Shown: positions 16,457-29,655, numbered from the stretch's first letter. The stretch: 64,000 nucleotides of DNA from Actinernus sp. WN-2022 (GCA_030867875.1 JAOWCC010000577.1:87711740-87775739); one strand, 5' to 3'. Notes: generated by a model not told the origin, from the letters alone. Numbers and translations: made by a program.

Positions 16457-18889
16457 CTAACATCGTTGATACGTAATGATCTCGACTTCAAGATACGATC
16501 AGATTGTTTTTATTCGAATGCAGATATCATTGAATCAGTTTTTGCTGAAATAAGAAACCCTCATGGGAAAAATGTTATTATCGGCACGGTCTACCGACCG
16601 CCTTCTCAAAATGTACATGAATTCCTGGAGCATTTCGAGCGATTGCTTGCCATTATCTCGAAAGAAAACAAAACGTGCTATGTTATGGGCGATTTTAATT
16701 TAGACCTTTTGAAGCATGAACAACACTCTGCAACAACTGTATTCGTTGATCTTTTGTTCTCTTGTTCATTTTACCCCCTCATTACTAGGCCAACTAGACT
16801 AACAGCATATAGTGCCACACTAATTGATAACATTCTTACTAACAATACTTCCATTCAATCTAATAATGGACTTATCCTTAACGACTTGTCAGATCACCTA
16901 CCGGTATTTTCGATTGCACGCACCTCTACAACTACCTCACAAAGCAAGCAAAAACACCTTGTTATACGCGATTTCAATACTGCCAATGCTTCCAAATTCA
17001 ATAACATGCTCAGTGGATTCGACTGGAGTGTAATTAAAACTGACAACCCAGATAGCGCATATGACACCTTTATAAGCAAGTATATAGAATTTTACAATGC
17101 TAGTTTCCCCCTGAAAGTAGTAAAAGGCAAACGTCTAAAAACAATGCAAAATCCATGGCTTAGTAAGGGTTTAATAAAGTCAATTAATAGGAAAGGAAAG
17201 TTGTATAAGCTATTTCTCAATAACCCAACTGCTGAATGTGAGGCATGTTACAAGTCCTACAAGAATAAATTGAATCACTTGATTAGAATTGCAAAGAAGA
17301 ATTTTTTTGATGAAAAATTGGTAAAGGCAAAAGGGGATCTGAAAGCAACATGGCAAATTCTTAACGAGCTCATTAATAAGCGTAAAGCTAAACCTTCCTA
17401 TCCCTCTAGTTTTAAATTAAGTAACGGCGAGAAAGTGACTGATGCGACACAAATTGCAAACAGTTTTTGTCAGTATTTTACTAAAGTTGGACCTAATCTT
17501 GCTGATAAAATTCCTACGACCAGTGAATCTCATAAACATTTCCTAGCAGATTTTTGCTCCGAGTCCATGTTATTGCAAAATGTTACACCCTCAGAACTCA
17601 AAAACATAATTGAATCCTTCAAGCCAAATAAAGCTCCTGGTCATGACAACATATCTATGAAAATAATCCATCTTTCATTTGACCATATTTCACAGCCATT
17701 AGCGGACATAATCAATTCATCTGTTCATTATGGAGTATTTCCTAAATCGCTTAAAATTTCTAAAGTTATTCCTATTTTTAAAGCTGATGATTCTGAGTGT
17801 TTCAATAACTACAGACCAATTTCCATACTTCCGGGTTTTTCTAAGCTGTTTGAAAAAGTCATGTATAATCAGATGATTGAGTTTCTGGATCAACATGATA
17901 TTATTTATAAAAAACAATTTGGTTTTCGTAGACATCATTCTACTTCATTAGCACTTATTACCTTAATTAACAAAATTGCCTCGGCAATTGATCTAAATGA
18001 AATTACAGTAGGTATATTTCTTGATTTGTCGAAAGCTTTCGATACCATAGACCACCAAATCTTACTTGACAAACTTTATCATTATGGAATTCGTGGAAAT
18101 GCATTTGAATGTATGAAAAGTTATTTAACGGATCGAAAACAATTTGTTCAGTTTGGATGCCATACCTCAAATCTAGAAACTATAAAGTGTGGCGTTCCTC
18201 AAGGATCAATTCTTGGTCCTCTACTCTTTATTTTGTACATTAATGATCTTCCTAATGCTTCCAATTTAACTGAATCTCTTCTTTTTGCGGATGATACAAG
18301 CATTTTTTGCTCTAACAAAGATCTCAATCATATAGGTTTTGTATCGAAAAAAATGGCAAAATCAATTGGCATAATATCAAGATCACGTTATTTCTTATCT
18401 TCTAAGTCTCGCTTAAGTTTGTATTATACTTTAGTTTATCCTTATATCAATTACTGCAACATTGCCTGGTCATCCACATACCCTACAAATTTAAATCGCA
18501 TATTTATTCTTCAGAAACGTGCTGTACGAATAATTTCTAATGCTGATTACCTCGCACATACTGCTCCTTTATTCTACTCCCTAAAAATCCTTGATGTCTT
18601 TAAAATAAATTCTCTTATGATTGCATGCTTCATGTATTCTTATCATAATCAACTTCTTCCTGTCTACTTTAATGATATATTCTTGACTAATCAACAAATT
18701 CATAGGTACCAAACACGAAATTCCTCTAACTACAGATCGCATCCCTGCCGTACTAATATTAAGCAATTTACTGTCCTCTTTCAAGGTCCAAAAATGTGGA
18801 ATTCTCTTCCCCTCGACATAGTTCAATCTTCAAGTCTCGTTAGCTTTAAAAAATCTCTGAAACAATATTTACTTAATCAGATACTATAA
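16457..18889 (+). pseudogene. Non-LTR retrotransposon ORF2 (EN-RT), 5'-truncated and internally deleted
   Basis: An open frame of about 807 codons has no proper ATG at its left end. It opens inside the apurinic endonuclease domain (YRPPSQNVHEF, then MGDFNLDLL, YSATLIDNIL, SDHLPVFSI), whose first catalytic part is missing. The RT domain follows with NKAPGHDNIS, YRPISILPGFSKLFEKVM, KKQFGFRRHHST, FLDLSKAFDTIDHQIL, GVPQGSILGPLLFILYINDL and LLFADDTSIF. Directly after CSNKDLNHI the text jumps to FVSKKMAKSIGII, so about 100 residues usually found between these blocks are gone in frame. The C-terminal part (VYPYINYCNIAWSSTYPTNL) is typical of CR1/L2/Jockey-like elements. Long and stop-free, so fairly young, but not able to function alone. 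Confidence 0.88.
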
Positions 18890-19230
18890 TTTTTGTCTGT
18901 TCTTTTGCTTTTATCATTGATCTTAATATATTCTCATCTATAACTCAATATGCTTTTTCTCTTGTGTGATAATATAAAAAATAATAATAAAATACATATT
19001 TTTCATGACTGCCGCAAGGAAGCCTCTTCAAATAAGCTTATATAGTTTCTCAGAGGCTTCCTTGTCACTCTCAAGCGTTAATTTCTAGTTTATTCTAGTT
19101 CTTTTATATATTAAATATTTGTAAACTATCTATATTTGTAAACTATCTATCTATATTTCTGTGTAACTGTAATATTAAATGTAACGTTGTGAGTGACAAA
19201 TAAATACAATACAAAATACAATACAATACG
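18890..19230 (+). repeat. LINE 3' UTR and repetitive tail
   Basis: After the LINE stop come AT-rich sequence, a stem formed by AAGGAAGCCTCT and AGAGGCTTCCTT (19016-19069), and a tail of ATACAATACAAAATACAATA repeats ending near 19230. Such short tandem tails replace poly(A) in several non-LTR families. Confidence 0.6.
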
Positions 19231-19802
19231 TTATATATGTTCTAGGCGTGTCAGTGCGAAAAAAAGGGAAATGACTTCTTGTTTCCAAACGAAAGTGTTG
19301 TCAAAATGGATTCAAATATTCTTCACTACTCCGCCTCTTTTAGGCCCCTTGGACTTAAGAAATCCTGAACTTTCTTAACCGGCGCACATACTGGATTGGA
19401 TTAAACTCATTCAAATATTGAAATTCATTTTACTTGAATTACAACATAACATAGCTCAGACCATTATATTCTAGCCATTGTATTCTAGCTATATAGCTCC
19501 GGCTTCGTTCTCATAGCATTTCGAGGGTATATTATTCAGTCACGGCCGTATTATTTATATATTAGTTTTAGAGCAATGGCAAACTATGTGCGACTGTGGA
19601 TTCTCATAGCTGCTTCTCTTGAAAAAGAGTAAAGTCGTTTATCGTGGTTAAAACGCAATAATCGTTTCATAATTTTGTTCCACCTGAGACGGAATCCCAC
19701 ACCGAATCTTAAAAAGATTCTTATGGGACACTCGCAAAGTAAACTTAGTGAGAAGGAATTCTGACACCCAGGGTGCTGATATTCATTATTAAAGTATATA
19801 CA
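19231..19802. other. Intergenic, nothing recognised
   Basis: No coding frame or repeat structure that I can support. Confidence 0.4.
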
Positions 19803-20187
19803 TAGACCCATTCGAAAAATGGCTGCCGCTAATTTGCATAATGTTGATATTCAATATTTCTGAAGAATTAACTAGCCTATATGGAAGAGCGAGTTCATGT
19901 TAGCAACATGTAGCTCTTTGATAACAGAAAAATATATCCTTTCAAAGCAATTCACGTTTGAAACTCTGAAGAAACATGAAAACGAGGCTAGTCAGTCCTG
20001 ACGTCCTGAATCTCATACAAAACTCTCTTATTTTGAACCTCGGTAACTTCGCAACACTTGGTGCTATGCTCCTTAAATTTTACAAACGTACTCATTTTTG
20101 CATGCTCTCTGAAGTGACAGTGCTTATTTTGGTACCAACATTTCATTACAACCAAAGCTTGGTGACACCATTTTTCGAATGGGTCTA
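19803..20187. repeat. MITE-like element with 20-bp inverted ends
   Basis: TAGACCCATTCGAAAAATGG at 19803-19822 is matched by its exact complement at 20168-20187. The interior has no recognised gene. Confidence 0.6.
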
Positions 20188-20379
20188 TAGACTCTATGTA
20201 TACACGGTAAAAATATCAGTCATTACAAATAGAGATATATATAATATATATACAACACTAACTGTAATAAAAACCGTTTTACATATTTGCCGTGTGGGAA
20301 AGCAATTCCTTGATATGCTTGGTCCAGTATAATGTATGGTCTATGTATAAGCCAAGAGATGTTGTGTAATTCACCATAT

Positions 20380-20905
20380 TGATTTCCTTTTCTTCAATAT
20401 ATATATGTTGATTGGAGATTCATTTTGTGTTTGCAGTTGTTGGCAAGAGCCAATGATCGGCATGAATTCAGTTTTGGCAACATTAAGGCTATGTTTATTT
20501 GCCTTGAGCCAAGTGTTAACATTTTTCAATTCGTCATTGATTTTCATTTGGAGGTCGTTTTGGTTTAAAGCATTAAAGCTTATGCTCGTATCGTCTGCAT
20601 ACATTCTGTATGGAAACCTTTATTGAGCCAGTTAGGTAGGTCATAAATATAGATAAGGAAAAGCAAAGGACCAATAATTGATCTGAGTTACACCACACGT
20701 TATCTGATGTGCACTAGACAAATATCCATAAACTTGCATTTTTGACTTCTACAACTTTGATATGACTCAAACCAAGTCAGGGTGTTCCGGTCAACTCCAT
20801 ATTTGGCCAGTTTTAGCATAATAATGTTATGGTCTATGCATGGTGTCGAGTGCTTTTTTCAAATCGATTAAGATTACACCATTTAGTAGACCTTTATCAA
20901 TGTTA
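20380..20905 (-). pseudogene. LINE reverse transcriptase remnant
   Basis: On the minus strand: GVILIDLKKALDT near 20870-20900, then CGVTQ text, then MYADDTSISFNALNQNDLQM (20604-20545) and NTWLKANKHSLNVAKTEFMP. These are consecutive RT blocks of a non-LTR element with several stops and shifts. It retains the region that the LINE at 16.46 kb lacks. Confidence 0.75.
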
Positions 20906-21230
20906 ATGCACCAGTTGTTGGTGGCTTCTATACAAATCACTAGTGTAATTGGTATATACCACTTTCGTAACTTATTTAATCTATTTATTATACTCGTTTA
21001 TAAGGGGTACGCTGATAAATTAGTTACATGTAAATAAGTGAAGGAAAATTATAGAAATAAATCCCTGCTACTTCTAGTCCTCTGGCATGTCCACTACACT
21101 ATAGAAATGCTTGTTGAAATGAACCATAGAAAATAACAACGACAAGCATTGTGATCAATAACTTCATGCAGCAAAATACCAAACAAACAATACTCCCTAA
21201 TGATATATGAATACAGGTATTGTTGGAGAA
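20906..21230. other. Intergenic, nothing recognised
   Basis: AT-rich, without supported features. Confidence 0.4.
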
Positions 21231-21368
21231 GCAATTTCCAAAACTCGAGCTTCGTTTTTCATCAGCGAACTCCAAACACCTCGAAACAATCGGCCGAAGC
21301 GACCTCGTGCTTTCGTTTTTCTCAGTGTTTGGATCCCCTGATGAAACACTCGCTCTCGTTTTGGAAAT
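21231..21368. repeat. Short MITE-like inverted repeat
   Basis: Left end ATTTCCAAAACTCGAGCTTC pairs with the right end CGCTCTCGTTTTGGAAAT, with CATCAG/CTGATG further in. About 138 bp in total. Confidence 0.5.
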
Positions 21369-21756
21369 AGTATTTAAACAAGGGCCTGCGCTTTTGTTAT
21401 GATACTAAATTCAAATCAAACACTAAAATGTTTAATATCTGTGAATTAACACTAAAACGTTTGTAAACGGTTTTAAAACATAACTGAGCAGCTGCTTCCT
21501 GCTGCTTACTCTATTTAGTTTATTTTAATTTTAGCGTTTTAGCGACTGATAACTTGCCTATTTGCTTCACTGTTCTGAATTTTAATAAGTGTTAATTTCG
21601 AATGCCAAAGGGCGAAAAAAGGGGAGGAGCAATCCTTTGCTTCCATGGAACTACGTTTCGTTTCTGTACTAGGATGTGAAGACAGTTTGGATCTTATATT
21701 TGCAGTTTCCAAAGACACAATCCATCTCAATGTGAAAAAAATTGGTTTATAATTAG

Positions 21757-21925
21757 TAGGCGCAATTTCTTTCGACTAAATACAGGAGCGAATGCTTTTT
21801 TAAATAACCACCTAGCTTCAGGAGAATGTATTCAAGTCTGAGCTGATATGTGATGCTCTTGCTCTCCTTTGAGTCGAAAACGTAGATGATGTGTGTACAT
21901 GCATTGCCCGCTCTTTCGCGTTCTC
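21757..21925. repeat. Diverged direct repeat, copy A
   Basis: CGCAATTTCTTTCGACTAAA ... CTCCTTTGAGTCGAAAACG is collinear with 22491-22665 (GCGCTATTTCTTTCGGCTAA ... CTCATTTGAGTCGAAAACGC). Type unknown. Confidence 0.55.
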
Positions 21926-22490
21926 GTCGAATTTGACTGACCTACATTTATTGAGTTTTCGCTCGTTTTACCGGCCCTTTATTTGACTCTCTTCAATTCC
22001 TATTGACTGTCATTCTTGTTTGATCGGGCTCTGATGCATGGCCACAGTGTTTTTACAAACACTTTTCTAACAAATTACGCACTACTGAAATCAGCATCAC
22101 ATGCCAATTTGCAATATAGATTTTTAAATTTTGACATTTTCTTTGTCAACGTCATTAAAATTATGAGAACAAGTTTTGTTTCTCTCAAGATTTTACAACC
22201 TTTTACAACCTCTTATTTTCATGATATAAGTTTTCTACAGTATAGGGATAATCTTAGTTACTTCGTTTTGGTTTCGGTCAGAAGTAAGACGTGCAGGTCT
22301 TGCCAGCCGTAGAGCTTAAATTTTGGCAAGTAACTCATAAATGGCTACCATTTTGCGTTTGGTTTTACTTTGGAATCTGATTGGTTGGTTTATTTTATCA
22401 GCCAATAGGAGAGCTTAGTAAACGCAAAACCAAAACACTTCCAATAATATATTTTGGGTTTTCCAAATGTAAATAATTAATTTGATTTTA

Positions 22491-22665
22491 TCGGCGCTAT
22501 TTCTTTCGGCTAAATCCTAGAGCAGATAAGTTTAGTTTAAATAATCAGCTACGTCATTCAGAGGAATATCCTTTCTGAGCTAGCTAGGCCGGTAATATGT
22601 GTTGCTCTCATTTGAGTCGAAAACGCAGAGGATAACGTGGACGACTGTACGATCGCATTACCTGC
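22491..22665. repeat. Diverged direct repeat, copy B
   Basis: Partner of the copy at 21757-21925. The 560 bp in between contain CCAAT-rich inverted text near 22355-22430 but no gene. Confidence 0.55.
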
Positions 22666-23163
22666 CATTTCCGTACCAAAAAATATAATTACCGATGTAT
22701 ACTCGCTTTCTCTCCTGCCTCAACTCTCTTTTCACAAAACAAATCGTTCCCATAAACCTGTTCGGACATGGAGCTCGTTCTTCAAACTAATCAACTTTTA
22801 TTAAATAGGTGTACTACTGAACGAATAATAAAACGGGCCAAAAATCTGTGGAATAGGTGAACTCCATCAACGGCATAACAAGATCGATAGGGAATATGAT
22901 AAATAAAGTCATTCAATAAATTAAATATTGATTTCATAAAACGTAAAAAAGGCCGTAAATCTCACTGACAGGTTGTTCAAAATAAAAAGGGTCCCTTGTT
23001 ATACACCGAGTAAATCCTTATCCAGTGGATAAAACTGTTCGCCTGTTCGCTTTTGTTTTCATGAGTTGTAGCGTGTTACTGGTACCCACACCCATACTCA
23101 TTTTGCCTCATTTTTTCCGCTACCAACTCTGGCTTCCTGTTTTAATTTGTCCATGCATATAAA
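22666..23163. other. Intergenic, nothing recognised
   Basis: No supported features. Confidence 0.4.
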
Positions 23164-23436
23164 TAACCAGGAGCCCATAACTAGGAGCGTCCATCCCGCA
23201 TACTAGGACTATGTCACAGCGTTTTCACAAGTTAGGTTATTTTTAATACAGTTTCCCACTATTGTTGAGTTGCAATTATTGCTAAGGGAATCAAATCACA
23301 AAAGCGTACAGCATCCATGTTGTTTAGAGTAACAAAAATAGCTAATGAGGCATATTTTGTTCCGCCACGATGCAATCTACCAATTTGCGAGCAAAAATAT
23401 AGGAGATATGGACGCTCCTGGTTATAGGCTCCTGAT
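23164..23436. repeat. MITE with about 33-bp inverted ends
   Basis: AACCAGGAGCCCATAACTAG then GAGCGTCCAT at left is mirrored by ATGGACGCTCCTGGTTATAG then GCTCCTG at right. No coding content. Confidence 0.65.
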
Positions 23437-23763
23437 ATAACACACTTATACCTTAAAGGAAATATTATATCCGTTACGTATTTCCGTTTGCTTTGAATTT
23501 GCAGACACTAGCACTTGTAGACGCCTAAGAATAACACAGTTTTAGCGGAACATAAATTATTATACTTTAGTTCCCGCTTGACTCAAAGTACTTATTCTAT
23601 TTGTGGCCTCATAAAAAGGGATTTTTTCTATCACGAAATAAACCAAGGGGTTTTTTGGGGAGCTTTTTTCAGGAATACAAACGTACATAAGATTTTATTT
23701 TGATATACTGAGCTATTACAACCCTCAGCTTCAAATTTACAAGTAGAAGGCTGATTTCCATTT

Positions 23764-23794
23764 GGGGGTGGGGGGGGGGGGGGGGGGGGGGGGG
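23764..23794 (+). repeat. Poly-G tract (5 + 25 G)
   Basis: A G5-T-G25 run in AT-rich DNA. It can form G-quadruplex or be an assembly-fragile homopolymer; the length may be inaccurate. Confidence 0.8.
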
Positions 23795-23892
23795 AGAAAA
23801 CAGATTATGTATGTTTACAATAAAAATACAAATTGTAAATTCATTTTGCAATTGTATAAAAAATGAGGGCTTAAAAACTGTGCAAAGCACAG

Positions 23893-24640
23893 TACAGTTA
23901 AATCTCTGTAAACCTGCGCGAAACCTCTCGGCACCAGCTCTTGCAGTTCGGCCTACAGCGCTAGGTGTCCGCCTTATAAATTATAAAGTAAGATGGTACT
24001 TTCCCACAACTCATCATTTCCGTATAAACAAGAGTTAATCATTTTCCTTTGATGTAACGAAACATTATTACCAAACACAACATAATACAATTCAATACAA
24101 CAATAGAACGCAACACAATACAATACAATAGAATACAATTTGGTAGCAATTCGTGTCGTCCTACATGAAGGGATGGCCAAAAACCAGTAATAATCCGCTA
24201 TGGACGAATGGGTTTGTTGTGAAAGCCTGGCGCGTCTTGGAGATGTTGGGCCTCTTTATTCCAAATAATGTGTGACAATATTTTGGCCAAGAATGTACAC
24301 CAACATCTGCAATTCTAGTGTCCCTCCTGAGCAGTTTTACACCTAAAACTGCTTAAAAAGTGTCCGATGTTCGTCTTATTAGAGTGGTGTTCGTCTTAAA
24401 GAGAGATTAATTAGTTATTACAGACAAACAGCTGGGCTCGGTTGTTCGGCGAAGCAAGATTAAGCGCTAACCCAGGGTTAAATCGCTAACCCAGGGTTAA
24501 ACTGTACAGATTGCAATTACAGATGTATCGTTAACCTAGGGTTAAGTTAACCTTGCTTCGAACAACCCGGCCCTGGAATACGGCAGGCACCGGCCATCCA
24601 TGTCCGTCTCAGTTAGAGAGGTGTCCGCCGTAAAGAGAGA
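23893..24640. repeat. Possible pogo/Tigger-like MITE with nested palindrome
   Basis: CAGTTAAATCTCTGTAAAC at left and the mirrored GTGTCCGCCGTAAAGAGAGA with TCAGTTAGAGAGGTGTCCGC at right resemble pogo-type ends, weakly. Nested at 24434-24573 is a palindromic element (GGGCTCGGTTGTTCGGCGAA ... CTTCGAACAACCCGGCCC) with repeated AACCCAGGGTTAA, related to that at 46669-46789. A tract of ATACA units lies at 24080-24140. Confidence 0.4.
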
Positions 24641-25888
24641 TTTATGTAGTTAATGCGTTCGACGAAGGAGAACGCATCCTAATCTTGCAGTGGACTCCCT
24701 GTGGTCATGCGTGGGCTACCTGTGCTTTCCCAAGCGAAATAAATTGAGATCAGTCGTGTATGTCCTCATGTCATCATGTATGTTTGTACTTTTTAGAAAA
24801 AAAAATATCGGCCGGGGAACTGGTAACTACACGATGCTCGGAGCAAATGAAAATCGCCATGTGAACGTCGAGTAAGTGTCTTTTCCCAATCCAATGCAAT
24901 GTATCCAGATACATCCCCGGAACTTTTCTCATACATCCCTTGCATTTATAACGAGCAATTCAATACAATTCAACGATATTTTGTTGTTTCTAGCTTATAC
25001 ACTGAATTGCGCTTGCATTAAGGAATTTGTTTTATTATTTTCTCCAAGGAATTCATTCACCTTGGCTTCAGCCAAACTTACTAAATATCCCTATAATGAT
25101 TTAGAACCTTTTCTCCGTCTTGGTACTCGCCCAAAATCTACCTAAAAAGAGCTACATCAATGAAAATTTTGCGAAAACCTCTCGTCAAGTATGAAATAAG
25201 ACACTTAAATACCTCGAACGTCGGCAATAAGCCTACGGCCCTCGGGATGCATATGGCTTACTGCCTCCGTTCTCGGTATTTAACTCTCACATACATACAC
25301 GTTGTGTGGGCTCCCTGTGGTAGGATGGGCCATGAGCTCTTCAGTCGTCTTGTAGACTTTCTCAAAGTCCTTCTTAGCCCCCGCACGAAGGACTTTTCCC
25401 ACTTGCAGCGCGCCAAATTTACCGGTTGATTTTTCAACCGGAAGCGTGGCTTATGACGTACTAAGATTTGCCCAATCACAAAAGCGTCAATTCGTCAGGC
25501 ATTGTATGTCAATGCATCAAGTCAGTCGACCGTAGATGTGGTATTTACAATTTGAGTGTGTACTCATAACGAGTTTGTCAAAGCGCGAAATATAAGCTCC
25601 GCCCCTGAAACATGTTTTCGCGCCAAAACATAATAACCCGATTCAATTTCCTGCAAGTGAAACAAGTCGAACTCGCGCTCGCTTTTTGACCCAGTAATCG
25701 CTTACCCAGTGACTAAACGAGTTCGACTTGGAGCAAGTCTCGTCATCTTGCCGTGGGCTTTATAAATGGATGTCTGGAGCCAACTAGCATAGTGTTTTTT
25801 TATATTGGACATTTACAAGTTTGAAACGAAGAATGAAATCAAATTGCGAATAATGACCTTTATTTCTTGCTTAACTTGTTTTGACTGT
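24641..25888. other. Intergenic, nothing recognised
   Basis: AAGTCGAACTCG near 25666 and its complement CGAGTTCGACTT near 25716 form a small inverted repeat. No gene is supported. Confidence 0.4.
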
Positions 25889-26050
25889 AACATTTCTCGA
25901 GTGTTCTCAAATGACTCAAATAAGTGTTTTAATCATGATAGTGTAATACATGGCTAACGCTTCTTTACTTGCTTTATGATATAGATTTAAGTGTGAGAAG
26001 AAAGAAATTCAGAACGCGCGTTATATCGCGGCTATATCAAAACAGTCTTT
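25889..26050. repeat. Dispersed repeat shared with DCX 3' flank, copy A
   Basis: TAACATTTCTCGAGTGTTCT through ACGCGCGTTATATCGCGGCT is collinear with 34161-34350, directly after the doublecortin gene. Family unknown. Confidence 0.6.
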
Positions 26051-28890
26051 ATTGACGTTGATATGTTTTCCTTAACTAGATCTAAATGTATTTTGGGAAC
26101 AGCATTTTCTGGGCATGTGGAGCAGATTAAGAGACCTCACTGATCTGATAGCAAGCTCAATATCTGCTCAAACCACAAAGCTGCAGGCGATATCCCGAGC
26201 TGTTATTCGCCTCACTTTGCTATCAAGAACTCACTACAATCTTGTAAAGCCCCAAACGTCTTTACATTTTGCCTACACCAATGCGGTTTAAAGTTCATAT
26301 TTTACAGCATTTTGAACAGTGTTTCACAATATGAAATAGACTTAATTTGAAAACCTTTGTAAAGTAAAGGAAAATAACATTTGGCGCCAACGTTTGTCGC
26401 CGCCCATCATCAGCCCAGCCACCACCTCGTGCTGCGGACGAGATAGTTTTTCAGAAAGTCATATCTCCAGTGCGAGCAAAAAAATCGTTCTTGTAGCCGC
26501 GGTTTATCAAGTATTCATACGGTTTCTTAATTCACACTCGTGCCGGTACGTTTTTCAAAGAGCTCAAATTGCGTAATGTTGATGCTCTTTGACAGTTATC
26601 CCAACTCAAATTCAACTCGAAACTATATCATGATTACTAACAGTTAACTCTATGCTAACAGTTTTTACTATTAAAATTTCTAACAGACGCCTTCACTGGC
26701 CATAACTGATTTGTTTGTATTTCTGCAAATACAGCTTATTTTGAGAACGGTATTACGTCAGACTAAAGGATTGTGAACTAACAGCGCCACGCTTCGCTCC
26801 ATTGCCTCTCTTGACACTATTGTCTTTCTTGAATTTGTTGTTGTTTTATTGTTGACACAATTAGTGCAATACATGATACAGGATCGAGAACGAGTTCAAT
26901 TCGATTCCTTCTTGTACGTGTTGCTCTGTATTATTGCGATACTTTTTTACACCGGTACGAAATCCGGTCGTTCGAGAATGAGATCACTCCGGTTTTTGTT
27001 CCGGATCGAAAGTTTCGCCGAACCGGAATGAAACTCGCTCCGGTATGTAAGCACGCACTCCTTAAGTTGTAATTTATCAGATAAACGACGCTTAGAAATA
27101 TTATTCATTAATCTTCCGAGGTTATTAATGATCCAGCACTGACATAAACAATTCAGATAACACCATTCCTGTCACATAATGTTAAGTTCTCTATATTTCA
27201 GAAATACTGATTGAGGAATGCTTGGGCTCAGTAGAATATATAAATAGCACGGCCAAGCCAACCAATATAGCTCCCTTAAGTGGTTACCGACGCATTTCCT
27301 GTGATTAAGCGTTGGCTAGATGCTAAAAATAAGACTTCGATATGTCGAGCCTGAATACAACATTTAGATACATGTACAGTCGTCGGCAGACATAAATAGA
27401 ATAGACAGCTTGAGTTACAACTCATTCGATTCCTGCCCGGGTTCCTGCCATTTCAAAAGCAGGAGTACATGTTACATAGGCGACTAAGTTGAGAACGTAT
27501 TCTTGGCCGAGCCCGAGTATCGAGTATAACACTAAACTTAGGTAAGTTTGGAACTTCGAATATCTATACTATTTTGTTTTAATTTTCTATTCCCCCTCGT
27601 CTATTGTGGAAATTTATCTAAAGCGCTGAGATACTCATCCGAGCAACATTTCAGAATAAAATACTAAAATATTATATTTGCCATGCAGCAAAATTAGGAA
27701 CAAAAGCTGCCAACGCTGGGCAATGAACACTGTCTCCTTCCCTTTCTTACAGTAATTGTTTTTAATATCTTTTTTCTGTTCAACTTTTTTGCCGCCTCGC
27801 GAGCTTTCGTCAGTGCAGGACAAACTTACCTCTTACAACGTTGAGATACTCATATGATTATCGCTAATTTTTCATGTTATAAAAAAAGATAGACCGGACA
27901 CGTATAGTTGCCAACACTAGGCAATAGCTATCACTTGCAGTTGTTCCGGGTTTGTTTGTTAGTTAGGAGTTCGTGATCAACTTTCTGTTATTTTTGTTTT
28001 GTTAAAGACTTTCAACTAGTTTCTACAGTTCATACTCAACAAACACATAGTAGCTAGCTTGAATATTAGCTAGTTAATTTGAGAACGTATGAAAAAGAGC
28101 AAATCTATACGCATTTTGATAAAATGCTATAAATTAAAATTAAATAAATTAAATAATTATTGTAGTTAAATGACGCAGAAAGAAAAATAACGATAATTAA
28201 ATAAGCGACAAATGCAACTACTTAAACGTAGCTAGGAATGTCAATATGGTTGGACCTCCCTGGATCTGGGCTAACTCATAAATATAATTTCTTTTTCCAT
28301 AATATAAAGTTCATGATCACATAATTATTTGACCTACTTGAAGAGTCGATTCTGCAACAAATGTTAAACGCGACTCCGCTTGGCACAGATCTAGAAGCCT
28401 CAACGAGACCGTCTCTTCTCCAAGTTAGACTATTTCTTGCATTGCTGCTTTGCTTGACCTCCTACAGATTGAACTGCTAATGAACTAACGTTAACTGAAC
28501 TACCAAACCTCACTACTTCTGGTCTTCAAGTGACTTTCGTTTCCAGTATACAAAACTGAAAATCCATACCTATTCCGTATTTAATATAATTAAATAGTAG
28601 AAGTCTTGGAAATTGGTTGTGAAACCTCCAGGTCTTATCTTTCGAACCGATGGTTTCAGTGGTTTTTTTTGGCTAGCTACCAAAACATGTTCCAAACTAT
28701 GGCTTACGCATAAACCATCACGTTTCCATTGCGGCTAAGTCGAAACTCAAAGCATGATGCTGAATAAGTTCAACTAATTAAAAATGATCCTATCAAACCA
28801 TAACTTGATCTTCAGATAGAGTGGCCGTTCATTTACAAAATGCTTGTTCCTACGCTCTGACATTGATTTATAAACCCGCGCTATATGCTA
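26051..28890. other. Long intergenic stretch, nothing recognised
   Basis: No frame above 62 codons looks real. Weak internal similarity exists between 27627-27710 and 27838-27920 (TTGAGATACTCAT ... GCCAAC.CT.GGCAA). Short CCGGT-rich phrases lie near 26960-27045. Confidence 0.4.
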
Positions 28891-29215
28891 CAAATACACA
28901 CTAAAACTAATTCAGGATTTGTGTGTCATAACAGTTTGTAAAATGTGAACATCAATTCTCTTGTAAATGCTGAACTCAAATTTATACATTCACAGAAATT
29001 TAAATTACAGAAATTTACACATTTTAGAGGGCTGTAAAATATGCTTGTACAGACGTCGTTATGAGAACTGAATTAATTTTACAGACATTTTGTCAATTTC
29101 TCTAAATTTACAACTGGTTCTAAATGTTTAAAAGAGAAATGGTCACATTTCACACTTTTACAGACTTTTTACAGAGTTTTTCAAATCCTGAAAATGGTTA
29201 GATTTCAACCTGCTA
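28891..29215. repeat. AT-rich TTTACA-rich block, copy A
   Basis: Frequent TTTACA/TGTAAA phrases; a similar block lies at 30900-31115. The two may be diverged copies of one repeat. Confidence 0.35.
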
Positions 29216-29388
29216 ACGTCTGTACCTGGTGACTGTCTTGTAAGATTGATAAACATGAGGGAGTATGTCTAATCTATCGGAGGTCCATGCTTTGATGTCC
29301 ATATCAGAAAACACTTGAAAGTGAAAGTATGTCAATTGCAAAAAATGGAGAAAAAAGTCGTGAATGTAATGTAATTTCAGCCGGCACC

Positions 29389-29655
29389 TCCGCCTCTCGT
29401 TTAGCTCAGTGGTTAAGCGCGGGAGTTCGTGGGTTCAAACCCCGACCGGACCAACACTCAAAGTCTTAACATAACTGCATACTTAGAAGGTGCTGCCTTT
29501 GTGAAACAATCTCGTTCTCGAACTGCAAATGGTTAGACAGTCACGTTCTTCTCGGATAAGGACGTTAAATCGTAGGTCCCACGTCGGCCTCAAGTTTATC
29601 AGTCTCACCAGACTGTCACGAGTTACCGACGTTAAATAAAGTTGCTTTACTTTTA
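29389..29655 (+). mobile_element. tRNA-derived SINE
   Basis: The head reads TAGCTCAGTGG (box A, 29402-29412) and GGGTTCAAACCC (box B, 29431-29442) with CCCGACCGGACCA following. The body (GTGCTGCCTTTGTGAAACAA, AACTGCAAATGGTTAGACAG, TTCTCGGATAAGGACG) is like a SINE family I know from coral genomes. It ends in an A/T-rich tail near 29650. Confidence 0.85.

Noticed and set aside
18890..19230. rho-independent terminator at the GAGGCTTCC stem
   Set aside because: Eukaryotic LINE 3' UTR; no bacterial transcription context.
29402..29455. Functional tRNA gene
   Set aside because: Followed by a SINE body; boxes A and B are a SINE head.
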